A stretch of DNA of 64,000 nt from Candidatus Accumulibacter meliphilus (GTDB lineage Bacteria; Pseudomonadota; Gammaproteobacteria; Burkholderiales; Rhodocyclaceae). The notes under the pieces were generated by a model. That model did not search any database. It saw nothing but the letters and a program-made list of their open reading frames with translations, and had not been told where the DNA came from. The stretch's first letter is position 1; every line of letters starts with the position of its first letter. This document shows positions 1-8,571 of the stretch, one piece after another. The stretch covers positions 37,640 through 101,639 of the forward strand of contig QPGA01000007.1 of assembly GCA_003332265.1 (NCBI GenBank), read 5' to 3'. A program made the position numbers and the translations under genes.

Positions 1-140
1 AAGTTCCCGGTTTCCGGGCGCAGCGTGCCGTAGTCCAGCAGTTCGCTTAGGCCGGGAGGGGCAAACACCTCGAGCAGCTCGCGCACCAGATCGGCGTGCG
101 AGAACAGGTATTTGTAGCCCGCGTCGTGAAGGTGAACCAT
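1..140 (-). CDS. Rpn-family nuclease, N-terminal part only (gene runs off the left edge)
   Basis: The first 46 codons, starting MVHLHDAGYKYLFSHADLV, begin at the ATG complementary to 138-140 and read off the window edge without a stop. The Rpn (YhgA-like) family are PD-(D/E)XK-fold proteins that promote RecA-independent recombination; this is family knowledge, since the catalytic part lies outside the window. The DNA is about 96% identical (roughly six differences in 140) to the start of the second copy ending at 1532, but it lacks that copy's repeat insertion. It therefore acts as a natural empty site. The reading frame in the visible part is intact. Confidence 0.75.
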   Translation of the reverse strand, partial: MVHLHDAGYKYLFSHADLVRELLEVFAPPGLSELLDYGTLRPETGN

Positions 141-196
141 GGCGTCGATTGTAGCGCCTGAGCAAGGGCGAGCAAAGGGAAGGGACGAGAAGGGAT

Positions 197-360
197 GCGT
201 GCCTTGCAGGATCCCTTTGCCTCCGCTGCCATCGAGTGCACCGGTAAACAGCGACTCCTTGAACGTCAGGGCGGACAGCATTTTTCTTCGACGGTTGCAC
301 GTACGACGATGTGTGCATGGTTGTCAGGTGGGTCGAAGGCGGCTTCGGCTGGTCGTCACT
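197..360 (-). pseudogene. Remnant of a second SNF2-type helicase gene
   Basis: Read on the minus strand, 197-281 encodes MLSALTFKESLFTGALDG followed by LQGT. This matches, without gaps, the SNF2 helicase segment at 2064-2148 (MLSVLAFKQSLFAGVLDG). I count about 65 of 85 bases identical. The match continues upstream through an IVVRATVEE stretch (FVARGTIEE in the intact gene), broken by a one-base deletion near 282-285. Beyond about 330 the similarity fades and a TGA is present. Only the segment after helicase motif VI survives, so this cannot encode a working enzyme. Left boundary is clear, right boundary approximate. Confidence 0.6.
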
Positions 361-422
361 CGACGTCGACCAGATCGCCTGCCGCTGTGTGGCCACGGGC
401 GGCCTCGACGTCCAGAGGCTTG

Positions 423-1532
423 TCAGTTCTGTGTCGGGGTGAACACGGAGGCCATATCCGGCGCGGTAAGGGCTGCATCGAACCAGGCTTCGACCTGTGC
501 GAGGTCGGCCGCTGCTATTCGCTCGCCAATGGCCATCGGGATCGTGCCAAAGCGCTGGGAAAGAAGGCGTTGCAGAGCGCGAGCCTCGCCTTCGAGTTTG
601 CCAATCTGCAGGCCTTTTTGCTCGCCCAGTAGCATGCCTTCCGCTATCGCCTTGGCTTTCCATTGATCAATATTCGTTTCCAGCATTTCGGTTCCTTTCA
701 GCATGTCATCGAGTCCCGGCAGTGGCAGTCCGGGCATCTTGCGACTGAGACGGTACTGCATCCACTGCATTACCGCGCGATCTATCGTCTGCTTGAATGG
801 CGATTGGGCGACGGCCTGGCCAAGATAGCGGATTGCCCGTTTCGCATCTTCCGTGTCGTGAGTGTGCTCCATCCGGAATATCGCCGCCATTACTCGTTGC
901 AAGCCTTCGAGGTACTCTGCACTGAAGCGCCCCTCATCCAGCAACCAGAATTTCAGTTTTGGCTGAAATTCAGTCAGCACCGCCGGGTGCGGCTGGATCA
1001 GGTCGAAGATCTCGGGGCTGTGCTTCCAGCGCGCGTCGCCGTTGTAGATCACGATCGGCAGGACTGGCGGCAGGCCGTCTGCCGGATCGACGGTCTTGCT
1101 GCGCACCAGATGGTCGTAGAGCGCTGCGACGTACTGCATCATCCGCACCGGCATGCCCTTGTCAATCGAGGCCTGAAATTCGAGCAGCAGATAGAGGTAG
1201 ATGCGTTGGCCTTTTAGTTCGATCGACCAGACCACGTCGTCTTCGCGCTTTTTCATCGCCGGCGTGATGAAGCTGCCGGTTTCCGGACGCAGCGTGCCGT
1301 AGTCCAGCAGTTCGCTTACCGTGAAAGTCGCGTACGCGACTCACGAACCTCCCTTCTCCCCTTGCGGGAGAAGGGGCAGGGGAAGAGGGAAACGGTCATG
1401 ACTTTCATAATTTGGGGTGCCTCCACGTGTCATGACCGTTACGCCGGGAGGGGCAAACACCTCGAGCAGCTCGCGCACAAGGTCGGCGTGCGAGAACAGG
1501 TATTTGTAGCCCGCGTCGTGAAGGTGAACCAT
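423..1532 (-). pseudogene. Rpn-family recombination-promoting nuclease, split by a repeat
   Basis: The first 30 codons (1532 down to 1442) are separated from the rest (1318 down to 423) by a 123-bp repeat that brings a TGA into frame. Without the insert the protein reads through as PPGVSELLDYGTLRPETGS and then MKKREDDVVW, and would be about 330 aa. The C-terminal part shows the family's core (DDVVW, then YLLLEFQ, a PD-(D/E)XK-like D...E-x-Q arrangement). A 277-codon ORF from the internal ATG at 1256 stays open and keeps the putative nuclease core, so a shortened product is possible. The intact paralogue start at 1-140 confirms the original sequence. Confidence 0.75.
1319..1441 (-). mobile_element. 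123-bp palindromic element, copy R1 (inside Rpn gene)
   Basis: A complete copy lies between TTA (1316-1318) and TTA (1439-1441). Comparison with the uninterrupted paralogue at 1-140 shows that exactly 123 bp were added and that TTA is the duplicated target. It contains the three hairpins common to all copies: GGTCATGAC arms, CTTCTCCC/GGGAGAAG arms and AGTCGC/GCGACT arms. Its sense strand is the coding strand of the Rpn gene, but the phase of insertion puts a TGA in frame. Confidence 0.85.
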
Positions 1533-1593
1533 GGCGATGATTGTAGTTCTTCGACAGGGGGTGAGCAAAGCGAACGGACAGCGGCCGGTGCTC

Positions 1594-4134
1594 CTATTTG
1601 GGCTTGGCAAACAGCGCCAGCAGTCCTTCGGCGAGGCTGTTCACGGTCTGCGGGTCCGGTACCGGCAGTCTGAGATAGCGCTGGCCGGTCGCCGGGTCGG
1701 TGTGCACCAGGGTTGATTGACGCTCGCCTTGCGACGCTGCGGCCAGTTCGCCGAGCAACTGGGCGCCGGCTGCCAGCAGCGGTGCCCAGGGATCGGCGCC
1801 GTCCGGTGCTGCCGTTTCGCCGGTGGCTGGTGCTCCTTGCGCCGTGGCGGCGGGCGAGGTGCCGGGTTCCTCATCACCCACCCCGGTGTCTGGCTGTGTC
1901 GCGGCGGCGCTCATCGCGTCGGTCGCGCGCTCGTCGGCATCGGCGTCTGTCATTTCGCCGGTAGCCGCCAACGGCGGCGTGTCCAGGCCGTCGTCTTCGC
2001 TGGCGGCCTGGCCTTCGACGGCGCTGGTGGCTTTTTCGACCGCTTCCATGAATTTCGATAGCCGCGTCCCTTGCAGGACGACTTCGCTTTCGCCGCCGTC
2101 GAGCACGCCGGCAAACAGTGACTGCTTGAAGGCCAGTACCGACAGCATGCCTTCCTCAATCGTGCCGCGGGCGACGAAGTTGATGACCTGCACGCCGCGC
2201 GTCTGGCCGAGGCGATGCACGCGGCCGATGCGTTGTTCGAGCACCGCCGGATTCCACGGCAGATCCATGTTCACGATCACCGCCGCGGCGTGTTGCAGGT
2301 TGAGGCCGACGCCACCGGCGTCGGTACTGAGAAAAACCCGGCAGTCGGGGTCGTTGTTGAAGCGGTCGATCAGCGCGCCGCGCTTTTCGCTGGGGACGCC
2401 GCCGTGGAACAGCACGTGTTGCCAGCCGCGCTCGCTGAGGCGGCGGACGATCAGCTCGTGCGTGCGCAACCACTGGCTGAAGACGACGACCTTGGCTTGC
2501 GGGTCGTCGAGGATGTCGTCGAGCAGCGCGGCCAGTTCGTCGGCCTTGTAGCCATGGTCTGTTTCGTGGTCGATCAGGAAAGTGCTGTTGCACGACATGC
2601 GCATGTTCTGCAGCGCGCAGCGCATGCGCAGCTGGTCTTTCTCGGAGAGAAAGCCGGTGTGGCGCCAGCGCTGTACGATGCGCGCCACCTGCGCGCGGTT
2701 TTCCTCGTGATGGTCGGCCTGCTGCGGGGTCATCGGTACGAACAGGGTGTTGTCGACGCGCTCGGGCAGTTGTTCGAGCACTGCCGCCTTGCGCCGCCGC
2801 AACATGATCGGGGCCAGGGTCTCGCCAATTTGATGCAGCTTGCGGTAGCCGATGACGCGGCCGCGCTCGTCGCGCTCCTGGTGTTCGTCGAGCAGGCGCC
2901 AGGTCGGGCCGAGGCGATGCTGATCGACGAACTGGACGATCGAGATGAGCTCCTCGAGGCGGTTTTCCAGCGGTGTGCCGGTGAGTACCAGGGCGTAGGG
3001 GCTGTCGACGCGCTTCAGCGCGCGCGCGGCGATGGTGTTCCAGTTCTTGATGCGCTGCGCTTCGTCGACGATCACCAGGTCCGGTGCCCAGGCCTGGATC
3101 AGGTCGAGGTCGCGGCCCAGGGTTTCGTAGTTGGTGATCTTGCAGAAATCGTCTTGCGCGTAGCGCGCCTGGCGGATCGCACGCAGACCGCCGATGACCG
3201 TCGCCTGACGTTCGCTGAAGCGCGCGATCTCGCGTTCCCACTGATGCTTGAGCGAGGTCGGGCAGACCACCAGCACGCGCTCGGCGGCGAAGTGCCGAGC
3301 AAAAATCTCCATCGCCGCGATCGCCTGCACGGTTTTGCCGAGGCCCATTTCGTCCCCGATCAGGGCGCGTCCGGCGCGCGCGGCGAATAGCGCGCCTTCG
3401 CGCTGGTAGGGATACATGCCAACCTTGAGCAGCTGCTGCAGCGCGGGGGTGTCGGCGCCGAGCGGATAGATCAGGGCGAGTGCCTTGCGGCGCGCTTCGC
3501 CGTCACGCACTTCGGCGACGTAGGCCAGGGCGTCGTCCTGGCAGCGCAGGTCGTGGCCGGTGTTGCGTACCTGGTCGATGAAGTCGGGGAGGTCGGCAAA
3601 GTGCAGCGGCGACAGCTGCCAGCCGCTGCTCGCCTCGAAAAGGGCACTTGCCCGGGCCTGCAGTTCGGCGGGGAAGTCGCCACCGAGGCGCAGGCGGACG
3701 CGTCGCTGGCCGGCGTAGTCGAGAAACAGCTCGCTGAACGATTCGCGGAAGCCTTGTTCGAGTGCGTGCTTGTCTGCCGCATTGGCGGTGATCCGGGCGA
3801 GGGCGAATTCGATGTGCTTGCAGGTGCCAAGGTCGTTGGTGGCGTAATCAGGGCAGGAGCAGCGGTTGTCGCCGGCTTGCGCGCCGCGGATGACGACCCG
3901 GTAACGGCGCCGGCTTTCGGGGTTGAAGACCGCGAAATCGGAAAAAACGCGTTCGCTGCCGAGGTTCTCCAGATCGAAAGCCTGCTCGCGGCCGAATTGG
4001 CGACGCAGTCCCCTTTGCCAGGCGTCGACCGGCAGGTCCGCCGGTTTGCGCTGGCGCGAGAGGCGCGGCTCGGTCGTGCCGCGGGAGGCGGCCTTGCGGC
4101 CTTTTGGGGTGCTTTTTTCGGAGGGCTTGGTCAT
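1594..4134 (-). CDS. SNF2-family DEAD/DEAH-box helicase with SWIM zinc finger
   Basis: An 846-aa SNF2-type ATPase, presumably a double-stranded DNA translocase. An N-terminal SWIM-type zinc finger (C92-x-C94 and C105-x-H107) is followed by the helicase core: Walker A GDEMGLGKT near residues 260-268, motif II DEAQ near 357-360, motif III LTGTP, motif V GGVGLNLQ and motif VI QRIGRVHRLGQ. The last 150 residues are Ala/Asp-rich and low in complexity. This layout is common in stand-alone bacterial SNF2 proteins whose cellular role is unknown. It sits just upstream of the split Rpn gene and in the same direction, with a 61-bp gap. A fragment of a paralogue lies at 197-360. DEAQ rather than DEAH is normal for part of the family. 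Confidence 0.92.
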   Translation of the reverse strand: MTKPSEKSTPKGRKAASRGTTEPRLSRQRKPADLPVDAWQRGLRRQFGREQAFDLENLGSERVFSDFAVFNPESRRRYRVVIRGAQAGDNRCSCPDYATNDLGTCKHIEFALARITANAADKHALEQGFRESFSELFLDYAGQRRVRLRLGGDFPAELQARASALFEASSGWQLSPLHFADLPDFIDQVRNTGHDLRCQDDALAYVAEVRDGEARRKALALIYPLGADTPALQQLLKVGMYPYQREGALFAARAGRALIGDEMGLGKTVQAIAAMEIFARHFAAERVLVVCPTSLKHQWEREIARFSERQATVIGGLRAIRQARYAQDDFCKITNYETLGRDLDLIQAWAPDLVIVDEAQRIKNWNTIAARALKRVDSPYALVLTGTPLENRLEELISIVQFVDQHRLGPTWRLLDEHQERDERGRVIGYRKLHQIGETLAPIMLRRRKAAVLEQLPERVDNTLFVPMTPQQADHHEENRAQVARIVQRWRHTGFLSEKDQLRMRCALQNMRMSCNSTFLIDHETDHGYKADELAALLDDILDDPQAKVVVFSQWLRTHELIVRRLSERGWQHVLFHGGVPSEKRGALIDRFNNDPDCRVFLSTDAGGVGLNLQHAAAVIVNMDLPWNPAVLEQRIGRVHRLGQTRGVQVINFVARGTIEEGMLSVLAFKQSLFAGVLDGGESEVVLQGTRLSKFMEAVEKATSAVEGQAASEDDGLDTPPLAATGEMTDADADERATDAMSAAATQPDTGVGDEEPGTSPAATAQGAPATGETAAPDGADPWAPLLAAGAQLLGELAAASQGERQSTLVHTDPATGQRYLRLPVPDPQTVNSLAEGLLALFAKPK

Positions 4135-4246
4135 GGTGTCGGTGGGCGTGGCTGGGTGGAGTCCAGGAGGGGCGCGTTGGCAGTGTTGGGCTGCTGCTGA
4201 TTATAGTGGGTTCGCGCAGTCTTGCAGACTGGCGCAAGGCTGCTGA

Positions 4247-4897
4247 TCAGCGTGCACTTTTTTCCTGGCTGAGGAAAGTGGCGAGTTCGCGCGGCGTGCT
4301 GAAGCGAAGCCGGTCTGCGTCGGGGAACTCGCCGTAGCCCCAGCTCACGGCCGCAAAGCGCAGGCCGTTGGCGCGCGCCGCGGCTTCGTCCTCCGGCGTG
4401 TCCCCGACATAAATGCAGTTTTGGGCATCCAGCGACTGCTCGGCGAGGAGGCGGGCGAGCATGCTGCTCTTGTCGGGTAGGCGCGGCGTTTCGCGATCGA
4501 GCGCGTACACCTCGGCGAAGTACGGCTCCCACTGCAGGTATTGCAAAATCAGGCGCGTCGGTGCAAGGCGCTTGTTGGTGGCCAGAAAGCAGCGCGCGCC
4601 GCTTGCCACCAGGGCTTCGAGCAGCTCCGGGATGTCGGCGAAGACTTCGCTGGCACGGTAGCCACTGCTGTCGTAGTGCGCCTTGAAGTTCGCGGCGAGC
4701 GCATCGAGGAGAGCCTCGTCGTCGCTGCCGCTGAGTTCGCGCAAGGTCTCGGCAAGCGGCGGGCCGATGCGTACGGCGGCGAGGGCGATCCGCGGCACGA
4801 TGCCTTTTTCCGCCAGGGCCTTGCCGAAAGCGTCCAGGATGGCGGCGCGGGAGTCGATCAGCGTGCCGTCGAGGTCGAAAATGATTGCCTGGAACAT
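4247..4897 (-). CDS. HAD-superfamily hydrolase, phosphoglycolate phosphatase-like
   Basis: A 216-aa haloacid dehalogenase-fold phosphatase. Motif I is FDLDGTLID at residues 6-14, where the first Asp is the nucleophile. Motif II is FLATNK, and motif III/IV is a conserved Lys followed by YVGDTPEDEAAA. The helical cap after motif I is of the Gph/PgpB-like C1 type. Probable substrates are small phosphomonoesters such as phosphoglycolate, but the sequence does not fix the substrate. The start at 4897 (MFQAIIFDLD) puts motif I where it normally lies; an upstream ATG at 4939 would add 14 residues that overlap a hairpin. It is downstream of tex on the same strand. Confidence 0.88.
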   Translation of the reverse strand: MFQAIIFDLDGTLIDSRAAILDAFGKALAEKGIVPRIALAAVRIGPPLAETLRELSGSDDEALLDALAANFKAHYDSSGYRASEVFADIPELLEALVASGARCFLATNKRLAPTRLILQYLQWEPYFAEVYALDRETPRLPDKSSMLARLLAEQSLDAQNCIYVGDTPEDEAAARANGLRFAAVSWGYGEFPDADRLRFSTPRELATFLSQEKSAR

Positions 4898-4918
4898 GGT
4901 GCGATCCGATCGTCGAGG

Positions 4919-4955
4919 CCATGAAATCTCGGAGTGCAAATCCGAGATTTCATGG
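4919..4955. repeat. Perfect 14-bp stem hairpin between tex and the HAD gene
   Basis: The arms CCATGAAATCTCGG (4919-4932) and its exact complement (4942-4955) flank a 9-nt loop. It lies in the 104-bp gap after the tex stop and 22 bp upstream of the HAD start. No T-run follows on either strand, so it is not a classical Rho-independent terminator. It may act as an mRNA processing or stability hairpin or a protein site. No second copy was noticed in the window. Confidence 0.7.
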
Positions 4956-5001
4956 TGTTCATGTTTGGCGAGAGTGGATGGCGCCGCTTGTCGTTGCGCG
5001 T

Positions 5002-7332
5002 TCAGCGCTTCAGTCGGGCAAACGCACTGGCCATCGCGCCGCTTGCTTGGGGCTGGTTTTGCTGGCGTTGGCGGGCCTTGGCCGAGACTGGCGCCGGCGC
5101 CGCGGGTGAGCCTGTGCCCCCCTTCGCGGTGCTCGGCAGCTCATCGGCAAGGCGCATGCTGAGCGCGATGCGCTGGCGTGGCAGGTCGACCTCGAGCACC
5201 TTGACCTTGACCACGTCGCCGGCCTTGACGACGCTGCGCGGATCCTTGACGAACTGGTTGGCGATCGCCGAGATATGCACCAGGCCGTCCTGATGGACGC
5301 CGATGTCCACGAAAGCGCCGAAGTTGGCGACATTGGTGACCACGCCTTCGAGGATCATTCCCGGCTGCAGGTCCTTGACCGTCTCGACGCCTTCCCTGAA
5401 AGCCGCGGTCTTGAACTCCGGGCGCGGGTCGCGGCCGGGCTTTTCGAGTTCCTTGAGAATGTCGCGGACGGTCGGCAGGCCAAATTTGTCGTCGGTGTAT
5501 TTCTCCGGGATCAACGCCTTGAGCAGGCGGCTGTCGCCGATGCACTCACGGATTCCCTTCTTGATGTCGGCGAGCATGCGCTCGACGAGTGGGTAGGCTT
5601 CCGGGTGTACCGCCGAACTGTCGAGTGGGTTGTCGCTGTCGTTGATGCGCAGGAAGCCGGCGGCGAGCTCGAAAGTTTTCTCGCCGAGGCGCGGCACTTC
5701 TCTGAGCGCTTGCCGGTTAGCGAAAGCGCCGTGCCGGTCGCGGTGGGCAACGATGTTCGCGGCCAGGGTCGCGCTCAGTCCGGAGACGCGGGTCAGCAGC
5801 GGCACCGAGGCGGTGTTGACGTCCACGCCGACGGCGTTGACGCAGTCTTCGACGACGGCGTTGAGCGCCTTCGCCAGGCGGGTCTGACTGACGTCGTGCT
5901 GATACTGGCCGACGCCGATCGACTTGGGATCGATCTTGACCAGTTCGGCCAGCGGATCCTGCAGGCGACGGGCGATAGATACAGCGCCGCGCAGGCTGAC
6001 GTCGACGTCCGGGAACTCGCGCGAGGCGTATTCGGACGCCGAATAGACCGAGGCGCCGGCTTCGGAGACGACGATCTTGCGCAGGCGCAGCTCGGGATGG
6101 CGGCCGATCAGCTCGCCGGCCAGGCGGTCGGTTTCGCGCGATGCCGTGCCGTTGCCGATGCTGATCAGGTCGACCTGGTGTTTGCCGGCCAGCAAGGCCA
6201 GTTGGTGCAGCGCCCCGTCCCAGTCGCGGCGCGGTTCGTGCGGGTAGATGGTGGTCGTGTCGAGCAGCTTGCCGGTGGCGTCCACGACGGCCACCTTGAC
6301 GCCGGTGCGCAGGCCGGGATCGAGGCCCATGGTGGCGTGCTTGCCGGCTGGCGCAGCGAGCAGCAGGTCGTGCAGATTGGCGCCAAAAACGCGGATCGCT
6401 TCGGCTTCGGCGCGCTCGCGCAGGGCGTTCATCAGTTCCAGTTCGAGGTGCAGCGAAACCTTGATCCGCCAGGTCCAGCGCACGGTGTCGGCGAGCCACT
6501 TGTCGGCCGGGCGGCCACGGTCGACGATGGCGAAGCGTCCGGCGATGCGTGCTTCGCAAGGGTTGCTGCCGCTGGCCTGGTCCTGCTCTTCGCTGTCGAG
6601 GACCAGCGCCAGTTGCAGCATGCCCTCGTTGCGGCCGCGCAACAGCGCCAGCGCGCGGTGCGAGGGGATCGCCAGGATCGCTTCCGAGTAGGCGAAATAG
6701 TCGCGGAATTTGGCGGCCTCGTGCTCCTTGCCGGCGACCACGCTGGCGCGCAGCACCCCGTGCTCTTCAAGGTGATTGCGTAGATGGCCGAGTAGCGCGG
6801 CGTCTTCGGAGAAACGCTCCATGAGGATCTGGCGGGCGCCGTCGAGGACGCTCTTGACGTCGGCGAAGCCGGCTTCGGCGTTGAAGTAGCGCTCGGCTTC
6901 GCTTTCGGGGGACAGCATCGGGTCGGCAAACAAGGCGTCGGCGAGCGCTTCGAGGCCGGCTTCGCGGGCGATCTGCGCCTTGCTGCGCCGCTTCGGTTTG
7001 TAGGGTAGATAGAGGTCTTCGAGACGCTGCTTGGTTTCGGCAGTCTTGATTTCCGCGCTCAGCTCGGCAGTCAGTTTGCCCTGTTCCTCGATCGACGCGA
7101 GGACTGCGCTGCGGCGCTCTTCCAGCTCGCGCAAATAGATCAGGCGCTCGTCGAGCAGGCGCAACTGGATGTCGTCAAGACCCCCGGTCACTTCCTTGCG
7201 ATAGCGGGCGATGAAGGGCACCGTCGCGCCTTCGTCGAGCAGCGCGGCGGTGGCCTGGACCTGCTGTGGGCGGCAGCCGATTTCTTCGGCAATTTTTGCG
7301 GCAATACGTTGTTCGGTGGTTGTTGATGGCAT
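5002..7332 (-). CDS. tex: Tex family RNA-binding transcription accessory protein
   Basis: A 776-aa Tex protein. N-terminal helical region with [19 protein letters not shown], a YqgF/RNase H-like domain around [16 protein letters not shown], helix-hairpin-helix repeats ([18 protein letters not shown]), and a C-terminal S1 RNA-binding domain starting [19 protein letters not shown]. The length matches the family (about 770-780). Tex binds nucleic acid and influences transcription and stress survival; the mechanism is poorly defined. The start at 7332 ([17 protein letters not shown]) is the usual one; an upstream ATG at 7374 adds 14 non-conserved residues. It is divergent from fliW, with repeat R2 between them. 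Confidence 0.95.
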   Translation of the reverse strand: MPSTTTEQRIAAKIAEEIGCRPQQVQATAALLDEGATVPFIARYRKEVTGGLDDIQLRLLDERLIYLRELEERRSAVLASIEEQGKLTAELSAEIKTAETKQRLEDLYLPYKPKRRSKAQIAREAGLEALADALFADPMLSPESEAERYFNAEAGFADVKSVLDGARQILMERFSEDAALLGHLRNHLEEHGVLRASVVAGKEHEAAKFRDYFAYSEAILAIPSHRALALLRGRNEGMLQLALVLDSEEQDQASGSNPCEARIAGRFAIVDRGRPADKWLADTVRWTWRIKVSLHLELELMNALRERAEAEAIRVFGANLHDLLLAAPAGKHATMGLDPGLRTGVKVAVVDATGKLLDTTTIYPHEPRRDWDGALHQLALLAGKHQVDLISIGNGTASRETDRLAGELIGRHPELRLRKIVVSEAGASVYSASEYASREFPDVDVSLRGAVSIARRLQDPLAELVKIDPKSIGVGQYQHDVSQTRLAKALNAVVEDCVNAVGVDVNTASVPLLTRVSGLSATLAANIVAHRDRHGAFANRQALREVPRLGEKTFELAAGFLRINDSDNPLDSSAVHPEAYPLVERMLADIKKGIRECIGDSRLLKALIPEKYTDDKFGLPTVRDILKELEKPGRDPRPEFKTAAFREGVETVKDLQPGMILEGVVTNVANFGAFVDIGVHQDGLVHISAIANQFVKDPRSVVKAGDVVKVKVLEVDLPRQRIALSMRLADELPSTAKGGTGSPAAPAPVSAKARQRQQNQPQASGAMASAFARLKR

Positions 7333-7372
7333 CGGTGATTTGTTGGCAGCGTGGCTGACGGAAAAGACGCGC

Positions 7373-7401
7373 ACTATGCAGAATCAAGCGTCAGAACTCA
7401 A
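7373..7401 (-). promoter_or_regulatory. Possible sigma70 promoter for tex
   Basis: On the minus strand TTGAGT (7396-7401) and CATAGT (7373-7378) are 17 bp apart, about 40 bp upstream of the tex start. Each box matches the consensus at four of six positions. No other hexamer pair in the 80-bp gap was better. Confidence 0.35.
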
Positions 7402-7413
7402 GGAGCGCGACGC

Positions 7414-7539
7414 TAACGGTCATGACAAACGAGACACCCCGGATCATGAAAGTCATGACCGTTCCCCCTCTTCCCCTGACCCTTCTCCCGCAAGGGGAGA
7501 AGGGAGCTTCGTGAGTCGCATACGCGACTTTCACATTAA
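7414..7539 (+). mobile_element. 123-bp palindromic element, copy R2 (between tex and fliW)
   Basis: Flanked by TAA at 7414-7416 and TAA at 7537-7539, with a period of exactly 123 bp. All three hairpins are present, with hairpin 3 as AGTCGC-ATAC-GCGACT. The frame that is coding in cheZ (NGHD...ESHDR...SPARGEG...VSRIRDFHI) is open through this copy. It lies 100 bp upstream of the fliW start and probably separates fliW from its original upstream region. Confidence 0.85.
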
Positions 7540-7639
7540 GGCGACTGCGGTGGGCGCTGATCGAATTGCCGCTGCCCGACGAATGGGGTTAAATGCTGGC
7601 TCTTGGCTGCTCGCCGCAGCGGCCGCCTTGGGGGACCTC

Positions 7640-8068
7640 ATGAAAATCGATCTCGAACGCTTCGGGCTGAAAGATGTGCCCGTCGACGCGGACACCGTGT
7701 TCACTTTTGCCGAGGGGCTGGCCGGTTTTCCCGACTGCCGACAGTTCAAGATTTTTCACGAAGAAGGCAAGGCGACGGTCTTCTGGCTGCAATCGCTCGA
7801 CGATGCTGACTTGAGCTTTCCGATCGTGCCACCGCAGAGCCTGGATCTTGAATACCAGATCGAGCTTTCGGACGCCGACTGCGCCTTGCTCGCTCTCGAA
7901 AGCGCCGACGATGCGAGCGTGGGGCTGATTGTTTACCGTAACGAGGCAGCAGGCGGGACGATCGCCGCCAACACGCGCTCGCCGATCATCCTCAACGCGA
8001 GCAATCGGCGCGGAATGCAGAAGGTTCTGCAGGACGTTCATCCGACGCTGCTCTACCGTGCACGCTGA
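7640..8068 (+). CDS. fliW: Flagellar assembly factor FliW
   Basis: 142 aa. In the FliW family the protein binds flagellin and the translational regulator CsrA, so that flagellin translation rises only when the filament can be built. The family hallmark FAEGLAGFPDCRQFKI is near residues 22-37, and the C-terminal part has the NTRSPIILNASNRRGMQKVL stretch typical of the fold. The start at 7640 follows GGGGGA; the frame is open further upstream to 7211, but that part runs through repeat R2 and is not family-like. The stop overlaps the next start (TGATG). No csrA is in the window. It lies 21 kb from flgB, outside the main flagellar run. Confidence 0.9.
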   Translation: MKIDLERFGLKDVPVDADTVFTFAEGLAGFPDCRQFKIFHEEGKATVFWLQSLDDADLSFPIVPPQSLDLEYQIELSDADCALLALESADDASVGLIVYRNEAAGGTIAANTRSPIILNASNRRGMQKVLQDVHPTLLYRAR

Positions 8069-8571
8069 TGGGCGGGAGTGCGGCGAGGGCCTGTGCCATG
8101 CCGGCGATCGCCAGGCTCGCTTGTGTACTGCTCGTCTCGGCAGCCTTGTTGCTTTCTGCGTCCTCTGTCGAGGCAGCGGCGGACACTGCGCCGGCTGGCA
8201 AGGTCAAGCGCAGCGAGGGTAGCGTGACGGTCGATCACGCCGGGCAGACGCAGCCGCTGTCGGTCGGTAGCCCGCTCTTCGTCGGCGATCGTATTCGCAC
8301 CGGAAGCGATGGTTCGGTCGGTGTGACCTTGTCCGACGATACCCTGCTCACGGCGGGACCCAACAGCACGCTGCTGATCAACGAGTTCCAGTTCAATACC
8401 ACCACTGAGGAGGGCAGTCTGTTGGCGACCCTGGTCAAGGGGACGCTGAGCGTGGTCACCGGCCTGATTGCCAAACAGGCGCCGGAGAACGTGCGCTTCA
8501 AGACGCCGAACGTGGTGCTCGGGGTCAGGGGCACGGAGTTTATCGTCGAAACGCGTGGAGAAGGCCAATGA
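8068..8571 (+). CDS. Secreted FecR-domain protein
   Basis: 167 aa with a signal peptide (LACVLLVSAALLLSASSVEA) followed by one FecR-type beta domain. Supporting segments are GSVTVDHAGQTQPLSVGSPLFVGDRIRTG and VRFKTPNVVLGVRGTEFIVET, the 'GVRGTEF' motif being characteristic. It is not a sigma regulator of the FecIR type, as there is no anti-sigma N-terminus and no sigma gene nearby. Such single-domain periplasmic proteins often sit beside OmpA-like lipoproteins and CHASE2 cyclases, as here. The ATG at 8068 overlaps the fliW stop; an ATG at 8098 sits closer to the signal peptide and may be the real start. Substrate or partner unknown. Confidence 0.8.
   Translation: MGGSAARACAMPAIARLACVLLVSAALLLSASSVEAAADTAPAGKVKRSEGSVTVDHAGQTQPLSVGSPLFVGDRIRTGSDGSVGVTLSDDTLLTAGPNSTLLINEFQFNTTTEEGSLLATLVKGTLSVVTGLIAKQAPENVRFKTPNVVLGVRGTEFIVETRGEGQ

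Noticed and set aside
1341-1610. 89-codon minus-strand ORF
   Set aside because: It is the 5' part of the split Rpn gene running into repeat R1, with an over-extended start; described instead as part of the pseudogene.
5275-6783. 502-codon plus-strand ORF
   Set aside because: Lies wholly inside tex on the other strand, with no SD, no domain and Gln/Val/Asp-biased shadow composition.
7537-7563. Sigma28-like TAAGGCGA-N11-GCTGATCG upstream of fliW
   Set aside because: Spacing fits, but the -35 core is TAAG and the -10 has three or more mismatches. Too weak to list.
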